Shown piece after piece: positions 17,421 to 25,308 of a stretch of 64,000 bases of DNA. The stretch lies in NCBI RefSeq assembly GCF_001296045.1, contig NZ_LJHS01000004.1:1-64000 (forward strand), written 5' to 3'. The position numbers and the translations under genes are program-made. The notes under the pieces were generated by a model. The model made no database searches and had not been told where the DNA came from. It saw only the letters and a list, made by a program, of their open reading frames with translations. This stretch comes from Rhizobium sp. AAP43. GTDB lineage: Bacteria; Pseudomonadota; Alphaproteobacteria; Rhizobiales; Rhizobiaceae. Within the stretch, counting starts at the first letter, position 1. Each line of letters starts with the position of its first letter.

Positions 17421-17909
17421 TCAGGCGATGGCCTGCAGGTAACGCATGCCGGTGACGGGGCGCGGCACGAAATCCATGTTCTCGTAGAACCGGTGGGCGG
17501 CGACATTGCCGGTGGCCGCTGAAACGGAGAGGAAGTCGCAGCCCGAGGCGCGGGCAATCTGGCGGGCGCGATCGACGAGATGCTGGCCGATGCCATTGCC
17601 GCGCTGGCCGTCACGCACGAAGAGATGGTGCAGGTCCATGCCGCGCTTGCCTTCCTGCGCCCTGTAGAGCGGCACGAGAATGGCGTAGCCGATCAGGCCT
17701 TCGCCGGCATCGGCGACAAGCGCCTGAATCCATGGTGCCGGGCCGAACAGGTCGCGCTCGAGGGTTTCTGCCGTCATCGCAGAGGCATCGCCCTGATGCA
17801 GCGCAAGGGCTGCGATCATCTGGTTGAGCTCGGGCAGGTCGCGCGGCTTGGCGTGGCGAATGGCCACGACAGGCGGGCGGGGCAGGGTGAGGTCGGTATC
17901 TTCGGTCAT
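17421..17909 (-). CDS. GNAT-family N-acetyltransferase
   Basis: A 162-aa single-domain GNAT protein. The acetyl-CoA-binding motif A is visible as LFVRDGQRGNGIGQHLVDRA, with motif B containing VAAHRFYENMDFVPR. The acceptor substrate is unknown. The ATG at 17909 gives MTEDTDLTLPRPPVV and is preceded by AAGGGA. Its leader contains a terminator-like hairpin at 17961-17990 whose arm can also pair with a segment near 17933-17942, a hint of RNA-level control. Confidence 0.88.
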   Translation of the reverse strand: MTEDTDLTLPRPPVVAIRHAKPRDLPELNQMIAALALHQGDASAMTAETLERDLFGPAPWIQALVADAGEGLIGYAILVPLYRAQEGKRGMDLHHLFVRDGQRGNGIGQHLVDRARQIARASGCDFLSVSAATGNVAAHRFYENMDFVPRPVTGMRYLQAIA

Positions 17910-17960
17910 GTGCTTTCCCTTGGTTTCATCTGCGCCGTCAGGGGAAAGTCGTCCGGAAAA

Positions 17961-17990
17961 CAACAAGGCCGCCTGACGGCGGCCTGTTGA
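17961..17990 (-). terminator. Terminator-like hairpin in the leader of the GNAT gene
   Basis: CAACA(A)GGCCGCC / GGCGGCCTGTTG stem with loop TGAC and one bulged base. On the minus strand it is followed by TTGTTTTCC. No gene lies just upstream on that strand, so it is either an attenuator for the GNAT/DJ-1 operon or the end of a small transcript. Confidence 0.55.
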
Positions 17991-18390
17991 CAATGAGATC
18001 TTGTCAGGCCGCCGGTTACCGGTAGGCCCAAAAATACGTGCAGGAAATGGTTGCGCGTGCGTCGATCATGGCGCGTTTGATGCCCCGAATTCGAGCTATT
18101 GTCAACGGCCTCCCGACACACGCATGCAATTCGTCCTGCGCATACTATAGAGCGGCCGTCGCCAGGAGACAGGGATGAACGCAATCTGGCGCTCACTGAG
18201 AAGGACGAAAAGCTAATCGAGCAGCAATGCCCTGAGGATTATCGGCTATCGCCGGACCCTCGGCATTGCCTCTGTCGTCAATGCTGACAGTGTTTTGGTC
18301 TATGGGTCCACTATGCGGGATGTAATGTCGATTTTAAGCAGCTGGTGATCAGGCGCCGCATCGAGACCTGGCGGCGGCTCTTGACCCTCC
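17991..18390. other. Intergenic region without a recognisable gene
   Basis: About 400 bases between the GNAT leader and the merR stop. Short open frames exist on both strands (for example 18175-18216) but none has a family resemblance together with a ribosome site. The small palindrome CCGGTTACCGG is present near 18012. It may be the eroded remains of a gene. Confidence 0.4.
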
Positions 18391-18804
18391 TCAATGCTCC
18401 CCCTCGCATAACCCGTGATCGGCCAGCGACTGGATGACATAACATTGACCCACCGTATGGTGGTTGCACTGCGTAACAATTCGGGCCAATTCGTCTTCCA
18501 GCTTGCGCAGCTTGGCGATCTTTTCCCTGACCTCGTCGAGCTGGACCTTCGCAATCGTGTCCGCCCGTGCGCAAGGCTCTTCCGGATGGCGGCTGAGTGT
18601 CAGCAGCTCCCGGATCGCCTCAATCGGGAAGCCCAGGTCGCGGGCATGGCGAATAAAAGTCAACCGGTCGAGATCGGTCTTCTCATAGCGCCGCTGGTTG
18701 CCCTCGGTACGATCCGGGGCGGCAATCAGGCCCATCTGTTCATAGTAACGGATGGTGGGCACCTTCACGCCCGCCCGTCGGGACAAGTCACCGATCGAAA
18801 ACAT
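18391..18804 (-). CDS. MerR-family metal-responsive regulator
   Basis: A 137-aa MerR protein. The N-terminal winged helix reads MFSIGDLSRRAGVKVPTIRY, followed by the dimerisation coiled coil (about residues 84-110). Cysteines C78, C113, C121 and C133 are in the metal-binding region, with His115/116 and a C-terminal EGEH; this suits a divalent metal sensor of the ZntR/CadR kind. It is divergent from a cation-efflux gene and the intergenic region has a MerR-type promoter with 19-base spacer, so it very likely controls that gene. Which metal is sensed is not decided. Confidence 0.9.
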   Translation of the reverse strand: MFSIGDLSRRAGVKVPTIRYYEQMGLIAAPDRTEGNQRRYEKTDLDRLTFIRHARDLGFPIEAIRELLTLSRHPEEPCARADTIAKVQLDEVREKIAKLRKLEDELARIVTQCNHHTVGQCYVIQSLADHGLCEGEH

Positions 18805-18815
18805 CAAAAAACCTC

Positions 18816-18846
18816 TTGAACCTCTAGTCACTAGAGATCCTAGGGT
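18816..18846 (+). promoter_or_regulatory. MerR-type promoter/operator of cation efflux gene
   Basis: TTGAAC (18816-18821) and TAGGGT (18841-18846) are separated by 19 bases, the over-long spacer typical of MerR-controlled promoters. Between them lies the perfect dyad CTCTAGT C ACTAGAG (18822-18836). Confidence 0.85.
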
Positions 18847-18884
18847 CGAGTCGTGACCACATCAAGACGTGAAGGAAAAACGAG

Positions 18885-19610
18885 ATGAGTGCCTCCTGCG
18901 GCCATAGCCACGCCCCGTTTGACGGGATGTCCGAAACCTACAAGCGTCGCCTCTGGCTGGTGATCGCCATCAATGCCGGCATGTTTGCAGTCGAGATGAC
19001 GGCCGGCCAGCTTGCCCGTTCCCAGGCGTTGCAGGCTGACGCGCTCGATTTCTTCGCCGATGCCGTCACCTATGGCATTTCGCTGGCCGTGATCGGGGCT
19101 TCGCTCAAGACCCGCAGTCTCGCTGCGGGCGCCAAGGGCATCAGCCTGTTTGTCATGGGGCTCTGGGTTTTCGGCTCGACGATCTGGCGGGTGTTTTATG
19201 GCGGGGTGCCGGAAGCGCCTGTCATGGGTGTGATCGGTTTCCTGGCGCTGGCTGCCAACCTCGCCAGCGTCTTCCTTCTGATGAACTACAAGGACGGTGA
19301 TGCCAATGTTCGCTCCGTCTGGCTCTGCTCGCGCAATGACGCAGTCGGCAATGTTATCGTCATGATCGCCGCAGTCGGCGTCTGGGGCACAGCGACCGCG
19401 TGGCCGGATCTCATCGTCGCCGCGATCATGGCAGGCCTCTTCCTCAGTTCCTCTGTGCAGATCCTGTCCCAGAGCTTCGCCGAATGGCGTGCAGGCGCGC
19501 CGGCAACGCTGTCGGCAAGTTGCTGCGGCGGCCACGGCAATCCGGCAGCGACTGGAAAGGTCGCCGCGCATGGCCATGATCACGGGCATGCGGATCACGC
19601 CCATCATTGA
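18885..19610 (+). CDS. Cation diffusion facilitator-like metal transporter
   Basis: A 241-aa membrane protein with five or six predicted helices. The N-terminus has CGHSH and the C-terminus is histidine-rich (HGHDHGHADHAHH). Helix 2 carries DALDFFADAVTYG and helix 5 SRNDAVGNVIVM, the paired acidic metal-site motifs of CDF transporters. It is shorter than the usual 300 aa and lacks the normal C-terminal cytoplasmic metal domain. Proton-driven export of a divalent metal is inferred. It is transcribed away from the MerR gene and probably induced by the same metal. Confidence 0.88.
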   Translation: MSASCGHSHAPFDGMSETYKRRLWLVIAINAGMFAVEMTAGQLARSQALQADALDFFADAVTYGISLAVIGASLKTRSLAAGAKGISLFVMGLWVFGSTIWRVFYGGVPEAPVMGVIGFLALAANLASVFLLMNYKDGDANVRSVWLCSRNDAVGNVIVMIAAVGVWGTATAWPDLIVAAIMAGLFLSSSVQILSQSFAEWRAGAPATLSASCCGGHGNPAATGKVAAHGHDHGHADHAHH

Positions 19611-19620
19611 GGCTTGTGGG

Positions 19621-19661
19621 GAAAAAAAGAAGGCCGGCGCGGCATCATGCCGGCCGGCCTT
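19621..19661. terminator. Terminator between cation transporter and small minus-strand gene
   Basis: Long GC stem AAGGCCGGC ... GCCGGCCTT around 19630-19661 with an inner CGGCAT/GCCG pairing. On the minus strand it is followed by TTCTTTTTTTCC, so it ends the gene at 19680; it may also work for the plus-strand gene. Confidence 0.75.
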
Positions 19662-19679
19662 GCACCGCATCGAACGAGG

Positions 19680-19997
19680 TCAGAACTCCCCGTAGGGAGA
19701 GGGAACATCATGTTCCCGATAGGCTGCTTCGACCATCTGGATGCGGGACATTTCGGAAAAGTCTTTCGACGCGGCGGAAACGGCCGTCGGCGAGGTGCCT
19801 TTGGTGCGCGAACCCTCGACCGTCCACAGCGCCGCCGACAACTGCGTCGACAAAAGCGTGCTGGAGAAGGTGCTGGGGTTCATCAAACGACCGGAGTTGT
19901 TCGCTGTTGCCTCTGGCGCAGCCTCTTCCAGCGACACGGTGCTGGGCACGTGACGGCTCTGGTAGGAATTGCTGCTGAGGCCGGACTCGATCCTCAT
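19680..19997 (-). CDS. Conserved hypothetical protein under a CtrA-type box
   Basis: A soluble, probably disordered protein of 105 aa (MRIESGLSSNSYQSRHVPS...), rich in serine and threonine, with IQMVEAAYREHDVPSPYGEF at the C-terminus. No domain is recognised. The ATG at 19997 has GAGG 8 bases upstream. A TTAA-N7-TTAA box lies 23 bases before the start codon, so the gene is probably cell-cycle or motility controlled. An ATG further upstream (20027) would lie inside that box and is rejected. Confidence 0.65.
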   Translation of the reverse strand: MRIESGLSSNSYQSRHVPSTVSLEEAAPEATANNSGRLMNPSTFSSTLLSTQLSAALWTVEGSRTKGTSPTAVSAASKDFSEMSRIQMVEAAYREHDVPSPYGEF

Positions 19998-20019
19998 GGC
20001 GTGAACCTCGGTTGAAAAG

Positions 20020-20034
20020 TTAACCATTTGTTAA
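20020..20034 (-). promoter_or_regulatory. CtrA-type box
   Basis: TTAA CCATTTG TTAA is an exact match to the CtrA consensus TTAA-N7-TTAA. The 18-base stretch TTAACCATTTGTTAACCA recurs identically ahead of minC at 41681. Confidence 0.7.
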
Positions 20035-20109
20035 CCATTCAACCTTGCGCGAAGCTTGTGCCTTGCATCGCAACATCGATTTTGAGGCTTGTGGAAAGAT
20101 CCGCAAATG

Positions 20110-20136
20110 AATACGGCGCCCGAATCACGGGCGCCG
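20110..20136 (-). terminator. Probable terminator of oligopeptidase B gene
   Basis: Perfect 9-bp stem CGGCGCCCG / CGGGCGCCG with loop AATCA, 60 bases beyond the stop of the minus-strand gene. The following T-run on the minus strand (TATTCATTT) is imperfect. Confidence 0.6.
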
Positions 20137-20195
20137 CAGAAAGGCGATCAGTCTTTGCAACCGTCAATTTGTACCAGTGAAACCTGATAGGTCGA

Positions 20196-22304
20196 TCAGT
20201 TGCCGCCCGCCACCTTGATCGCATAGGCATATTCAAACGCGATCTCCTCCAGCCGCTGGAAGCGTCCCGACTTGCCGCCATGCCCGGCGGCCATGTTGGT
20301 CTTGAGCAGGAAGGGGCCAGCCTCCGGTGCCGTGGCGCGCAGCTTGGCGATCCACTTGGTCGGCTCCCAATAGGTCACGCGCGGGTCGGTGAGACCTGAG
20401 AGCGCGATAATCGGCGGGTAGGGCTTCTTCTCGATGTTGTCGTAGGGGCTATAGGCGGCGATCCAGCGATATTCCTCTTCCGACTCGATCGGATTACCCC
20501 ATTCCGGCCATTCCGGCGGGGTGAGCGGCAGGGTGTCGTCGAGCATGGTGTTGAGCACATCGACAAAGGGCACGGCGGCGATGATGCCGGTGAATTTTTC
20601 CGGAGCCATGTTCGCGACCGCCCCCATCAACATACCGCCGGCAGATCCGCCTTCGGCAATGATCCGGTCGTAGGATGTGAACCTCTCCTTCACCAGATGA
20701 TCGGCGGCCGAGATGAAGTCCTTGAAGGTATTGACCTTCTTTTCCATCTTGCCGTCTTCATACCAGGAAAAGCCCTTGTCCTTGCCACCGCGGATATGGG
20801 CGATCGCATAGACAAAGCCGCGATCGGCCAGCGACAGGCAATTGGTGTTGAAGCCGGCTGGAATGGTGATGCCATAGGCACCGTAGCCGTAGAGCAGGCA
20901 GGGCGCGGAGCCGTCGAGCTTCGTATCCTTGCGATAGAGCAGGGTGACCGGCACCTTCTCGCCGTCATGCGCCTCGGCAAACACGCGGCGGGTGACGTAA
21001 TCCTCCGGCTTGTGGCCTGATGGCACTTCCTGGGTCTTCAGAAGCGTGCGCTCGCGCGTCGCCATGTTGTAGTCAAAGAGCTGGGACGGCGTTGTCATCG
21101 ACGAATAGGAGAAGCGAATGACGTCGGTCTCGTATTCCGCAGCCCCCTGCAGCCCGAGCGAATAGGCTTCCTCGGCAAAGGCGATTGAATGCTCTTCGCC
21201 GGACTTGCGGTCGCGGATCATGATGACCGGCAGGCCCTCGCGGCGCTCCAGCCAGACGAGATGGCGGGCAAAGGCCATGTGGTTCAGGATCAGCCGGCCC
21301 GGCTCGTGCGGCACCACTTCTTTCCAGTTCGCCTTGCCTGGTGCGGTGACAGGCGCCTCGACGATCTTGAAGTCTTTTGCGCCGTTGGCATTGGTCAGGA
21401 TGTAGAAGACATCGCCGCCTTCCGTCATCGAATATTCGACGCCTTCCTCACGCTCGGCCACCAACTGCGGCTCAGCCAGAAGATCCTTGGTCGAGAGGAT
21501 ACGGTATTCCGAGGTCTCGTGGTCGTGGATGTCGATATAGATCACGTCGTCGAGCAGCGAGCCGCCAACGCCCATAAAGAAGCCGGGATCCTTTTCCTCA
21601 TAGACCAGCCGGTCGGAGGATTGCGGCTGACCGACGATATGGTGGAAGACCTTTGATGGACGGTGGTTCTCGTCCTGCAGCGTGTAGAAGAAGCTCTTCC
21701 CGTCAGGCGCCCAAACCCCGCCGCCGGCGGTGTTTTCGAGCACATCGTCGAGATCCTGTTTGGTGGCGAGATCGCGAATGCGCAGCGTGTAGTATTCCGA
21801 ACCCTTGTCGTCGTAACCCCAGATGCCGAAGGCATGGTCGGTCGTGTGGTCGATACCCGCAAGGCGGAAATAGTCCTTGCCCGCAGCTTCCTTGTCGCCG
21901 TCGAGCAGCAGTTCGCGGATCGACTCGTCCTGCGGATTTCCGTCGCGCGGGATGCGGAAATAGCGCGGCTGTTCGCCGCCGGTGACGAAGGCCGAGCCGT
22001 ATGCAAACGGACCATCCTTCATCGGGATGGAGGAATCGTCCTCCTTGATCCGTCCCTTCATCTCGGCAAAGAGCTGGGCCTGCAGCTCTTTCGTGTCAGC
22101 CATCGCCGCGTCCATATAGGCGTTTTCAGCCTCCAGGTAGGTGCGGATCTCCGGGTCGAGGATGGAGGTGTCCTTGAACATCTGCTGCCAGTTGTCGGCC
22201 CGCAGCCAAGCATAGTCGTCCGTTCTGGTGATCCCGTGGCGGGTGTCGGATACGGGCTTCTTGGCAACAGCGGGCGGTGTGGGCAGGTTTTTGAAAACGG
22301 ACAA
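20196..22304 (-). CDS. ptrB: Oligopeptidase B-like prolyl oligopeptidase (family S9)
   Basis: A cytoplasmic serine peptidase of 702 aa, the usual size for oligopeptidase B. The N-terminal beta-propeller (about residues 75-410) is followed by an alpha/beta-hydrolase domain with the nucleophile motif GGSAGGML near residue 550, the aspartate in GLTDPRVTYWEP and the histidine in MAAGHGGKSGRF. Oligopeptidase B cuts after Arg or Lys in short peptides. No signal peptide. It stands alone; the next gene is divergent. Confidence 0.93.
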   Translation of the reverse strand: MSVFKNLPTPPAVAKKPVSDTRHGITRTDDYAWLRADNWQQMFKDTSILDPEIRTYLEAENAYMDAAMADTKELQAQLFAEMKGRIKEDDSSIPMKDGPFAYGSAFVTGGEQPRYFRIPRDGNPQDESIRELLLDGDKEAAGKDYFRLAGIDHTTDHAFGIWGYDDKGSEYYTLRIRDLATKQDLDDVLENTAGGGVWAPDGKSFFYTLQDENHRPSKVFHHIVGQPQSSDRLVYEEKDPGFFMGVGGSLLDDVIYIDIHDHETSEYRILSTKDLLAEPQLVAEREEGVEYSMTEGGDVFYILTNANGAKDFKIVEAPVTAPGKANWKEVVPHEPGRLILNHMAFARHLVWLERREGLPVIMIRDRKSGEEHSIAFAEEAYSLGLQGAAEYETDVIRFSYSSMTTPSQLFDYNMATRERTLLKTQEVPSGHKPEDYVTRRVFAEAHDGEKVPVTLLYRKDTKLDGSAPCLLYGYGAYGITIPAGFNTNCLSLADRGFVYAIAHIRGGKDKGFSWYEDGKMEKKVNTFKDFISAADHLVKERFTSYDRIIAEGGSAGGMLMGAVANMAPEKFTGIIAAVPFVDVLNTMLDDTLPLTPPEWPEWGNPIESEEEYRWIAAYSPYDNIEKKPYPPIIALSGLTDPRVTYWEPTKWIAKLRATAPEAGPFLLKTNMAAGHGGKSGRFQRLEEIAFEYAYAIKVAGGN

Positions 22305-22435
22305 GGTTTTACCTCTTCTTCAGCGGAAGACAGGTTGCCTGCTTCCCGGCTTTGAGAAATAAAGCCGCGCCCCGGCGAGTTCAAGCTTGCGGGGCCAAGA
22401 CGGTGAATCGTGGACTGGATAGAGGATACGACGAC

Positions 22436-23239
22436 ATGGTGGTTAAGACGAAAACCAACCGTGGTGGAATGGGTCTGTCCGCAATTGTGACCGCATCCAC
22501 CTTGCTTGCTGTCGTTCTGGGAGTTTCGGCGCATGCGGCAAGCGCGGCGGCCTCCGGCGTCCGGCATGAACCGCGCCTTCTGGAACCCAAGCTGACACTT
22601 GAAGCGTCGTTAGATCATGTTCCGACAGTCGCCCTCACATTCGACGCCTGTATGGGCAAGGTGGATGAACGAATCCTCAGCCTCCTGATCGATCACCACA
22701 TCCCCTCGACCGTCTTCGTCACCGCCCGCTGGATCAAGCGCAATCCCGATGCCTTGGCGCTCATGTTGGCCAATGCCGAGCTCTTCGAGATCGAGGATCA
22801 TGGGGAAAACCATGTGCCGGCCATCGATCGGCCGATGACGGTTTTCGGTATTGCCGCCGCCGGCTCCTCTGAGGCCGTTGCGGCAGAGGTCGAGGGTGGC
22901 GCGGCGGCCATCCTGGCTGCGGGTGCGGAACATCCCCTCTGGTTCCGCGGAGCGACTGCCAAATACACTGAGAGTGCCGTCACCCAGATCGAAGGTCTTG
23001 GTTACCGGATCGCAGGATATTCCATCAATGGCGATGGGGGCTCTCTGCTCGGTGCCAGGGCGGTCGAACGGCAATATGCCAGGGCAAAGGACGGTGACGT
23101 CATCATTTCCTATATCAATCAGCCCAGCCACCAGGCAGGCGAGGGTGTCGTCAAAGGCATTATGGAGCTTGAGAGCCGGGGCTTCCGCTTCGTCCGCTTG
23201 AAGGACCGGGCGGAAGACCCGACTGCCAGAAGTTTCTGA
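22436..23239 (+). CDS. Secreted polysaccharide deacetylase family protein
   Basis: A 267-aa NodB-fold protein with a signal peptide or anchor (about residues 12-38). Motif 1 is TFDAC, with the metal-binding aspartate but alanine-cysteine in place of the usual second aspartate. Motif 2 reads DHGENH, giving two histidines. Substrate and activity are uncertain because the catalytic base position of motif 1 is changed. Members of this branch are common in rhizobia next to unrelated genes. The ATG at 22436 places the signal peptide correctly. Confidence 0.82.
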   Translation: MVVKTKTNRGGMGLSAIVTASTLLAVVLGVSAHAASAAASGVRHEPRLLEPKLTLEASLDHVPTVALTFDACMGKVDERILSLLIDHHIPSTVFVTARWIKRNPDALALMLANAELFEIEDHGENHVPAIDRPMTVFGIAAAGSSEAVAAEVEGGAAAILAAGAEHPLWFRGATAKYTESAVTQIEGLGYRIAGYSINGDGGSLLGARAVERQYARAKDGDVIISYINQPSHQAGEGVVKGIMELESRGFRFVRLKDRAEDPTARSF

Positions 23240-23257
23240 GCCGACGCTGCCGAAGGT

Positions 23258-24145
23258 TCAGCCGTCCGTCCCCGCCGTCGATTTCGCCCAGTCCATGTAG
23301 AGTTCCAGCGCCTTGCGGGTCACCGGTCCTTCCTGGAACTGCGCATCATCGAGACGCGTCACGGGCACGACCTTGGAATAATTGCCGGTCTGGAAGACTT
23401 CGTCGGCATTCATGAACTCTTCAACCGAAAGCGTCGCCTCGCGCACGTCGAAGCCTGCCCCTTTGAGCAGACCCATGATGCGGGCGCGGGTGATCCCGGC
23501 AAGGAAGGTGCGGTTGGCGGCGGGCGTGTAGACCACGCCGTCCTTGACCATGAAGACGTTGGAGGATGCCGTCTCGACCACATTGCCATTCATGTCGCGC
23601 ACCAGCGCATTGTCGAAACCGCGCGACCGTGCCTCGATGATCATCCGGCCGGAATTGGGGTAGAGGCTGCCGGTCTTGGCATCGGTCATCGCGCATTCCG
23701 GCGTCGGGCGACGGAAGGGCGAGAGTGTCAGCGACGAAGGCTTGGCGGTATGCATCGGTGCCTCGAACAGGCAGAGCGCAAACCGGGTCGATTCCGCATC
23801 GGCAGCAACGACCGAGCCCATCTGGCCATGTTCAGCCCAGTACATCGGCTTGATGTAGATGGCCGACTTGCCGTCGAACTTGGCGATGCCTTCCCAGGCC
23901 AGCCGCTCGATCTCTTCGGCCGCCATCGTCGCCTTCAGGCCCATATTGACGGCGGAGCGGTTGACGCGCTGGCAATGCAGATCGAGATCCGGTGCAATGC
24001 CGTCGAACCAGCGTGCGCCGTCAAACACGGTCGAGCCCAGCCACATGGCGTGCGAGGTCGGACCGATCAGCGGCGGATTGCCGGTAAACCAGTCTCCCTC
24101 GACATAGGTGAATGTGGTGCTGCGGGGGGACGTGTCGACGGCCAT
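23258..24145 (-). CDS. Branched-chain-amino-acid aminotransferase (class IV)
   Basis: A 295-aa PLP enzyme of fold type IV. Conserved blocks are SHAMWLGSTVFDGAR, the PLP-lysine region TDAKTGSLYPNSGRM, then ETASSNVFMVKDG and the phosphate-binding FLAGITRARIM. It is expected to interconvert branched-chain amino and keto acids, but D-amino-acid or other class IV specificities cannot be excluded because rhizobia have several paralogues. The ATG at 24145 has AGGAG 6 bases upstream; longer in-frame starts are rejected. Confidence 0.85.
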   Translation of the reverse strand: MAVDTSPRSTTFTYVEGDWFTGNPPLIGPTSHAMWLGSTVFDGARWFDGIAPDLDLHCQRVNRSAVNMGLKATMAAEEIERLAWEGIAKFDGKSAIYIKPMYWAEHGQMGSVVAADAESTRFALCLFEAPMHTAKPSSLTLSPFRRPTPECAMTDAKTGSLYPNSGRMIIEARSRGFDNALVRDMNGNVVETASSNVFMVKDGVVYTPAANRTFLAGITRARIMGLLKGAGFDVREATLSVEEFMNADEVFQTGNYSKVVPVTRLDDAQFQEGPVTRKALELYMDWAKSTAGTDG

Positions 24146-24431
24146 GAGGATCTCCTGTTCTTGTTGCCTTGCAGCAAATGCCGCTCGGCGAGCAAGGTCA
24201 AGGCAAAACCGGCGGAAAACCAGCGCTTGTATCCGGTCGCGCAAGAATCAGCCCATTTACTCTGTAAATCAGCAACTTGGCTGATGGATCAATCACCGAT
24301 GTTGATGATGCATCCAGCATGCGCCGGGCGGGTCACGACGTGGTTAAAGTTCCCGTAACGAATTCAGGCAATATTGAGGCATCGCGCCGTCTCCTGCCGG
24401 TGCCCAAGTATCGCGTTATCGGGGGGTTATC
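24146..24431. other. Divergent intergenic region
   Basis: 286 bases between the aminotransferase and MipA/OmpV genes. It contains an imperfect CtrA-like half (TTAA AGTTCCC GTAA at 24344-24358), too weak to call. No gene seen. Confidence 0.4.
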
Positions 24432-25229
24432 ATGCGCAAGTGCCCATCAATCCATGTGCTGACAATTGCATTGGCGCTTGCAGCAACGCCCGCTGTCGCC
24501 GAAGGCTTATTCTCCGGCAATTGGTATCTGACACTTGGCGGCTCCGGCATATCCGCGCCAACCTTCGAGGGCTCGAAGGATCGCAAGTTTTTCTTCTCAC
24601 CGATCATCTCGGTCGGCCGTGGCGGCGCACCGCGCTTTTCTTCGCGTAATGACAATCCCTCCTTTGCCATCTACGATACCGATGTCCTGCGCGCCGGTGT
24701 CGTCGGCAAGTTCGTGCCCGGTCGTGATGCCGATACCGATGATGCGCTTCGTGGCCTCTCCGAGGTCAAGTGGGGTGGTGAAGTCGGTGCCTTTGCCGAT
24801 CTCTACATGACAGACTACCTGCGCGCCCGTGCCGAAATCCGCCAGGGCTTCCGTGCGCATGACGGCCTTGTTGCCGATGTCGCGCTTGATGCCTTTACCG
24901 ATATGGCGCCGGATCTTCGCGTCTCCGCTGGCCCGCGGATGAGCTATGCCACCAGCGGCTATACCGAGGCCTATTATGGCGTGAACGCCACGGAGTCCGC
25001 AGCGTCCGGCCTTTCGCAATATGATCCGGAGGGCGGAATCACCTCCTATGGTGCGGGCGGTGCGATCACCTGGGATGCCACAGACAAACTGCAGGTCAGC
25101 GCCTTTACCGAATACAAGCGGCTTGCCGGCCCTGTCGCCGATTCCAGCCTGGTTCAGGAACGTGGCAGCAAGAACCAGCTGATGTTCGGTCTGTCGGCCA
25201 GCTACAAGTTCGGCGTCAGCTTCGACTGA
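24432..25229 (+). CDS. MipA/OmpV family outer membrane protein
   Basis: A 265-aa protein with a signal peptide (cleavage after PAVAEG, about residue 23) and a beta-barrel pattern of alternating strands. It ends in FGLSASYKFGVSFD, close to an outer-membrane aromatic C-terminus. GNWYLTLGGSGISAPTFEGS is the typical start of MipA/OmpV barrels. The E. coli homologue MipA binds peptidoglycan enzymes; the rhizobial role is not known. Confidence 0.88.
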   Translation: MRKCPSIHVLTIALALAATPAVAEGLFSGNWYLTLGGSGISAPTFEGSKDRKFFFSPIISVGRGGAPRFSSRNDNPSFAIYDTDVLRAGVVGKFVPGRDADTDDALRGLSEVKWGGEVGAFADLYMTDYLRARAEIRQGFRAHDGLVADVALDAFTDMAPDLRVSAGPRMSYATSGYTEAYYGVNATESAASGLSQYDPEGGITSYGAGGAITWDATDKLQVSAFTEYKRLAGPVADSSLVQERGSKNQLMFGLSASYKFGVSFD

Positions 25230-25308
25230 CCATCTGTCGCAGCCGAAATTCATCTTGCTGACGGGGCGAACGGTTTTCTTCCGTTGGGCCATGGCCTATC
25301 ACTGGGCC

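Noticed and set aside
18099..18287. 62-codon plus-strand frame between GNAT and merR
   Set aside because: No good ribosome site for the whole frame and no recognisable family.
24344..24358. CtrA-like sequence TTAA-N7-GTAA before the mipA-like gene
   Set aside because: The second half does not match TTAA; one mismatch in this short motif is expected by chance.
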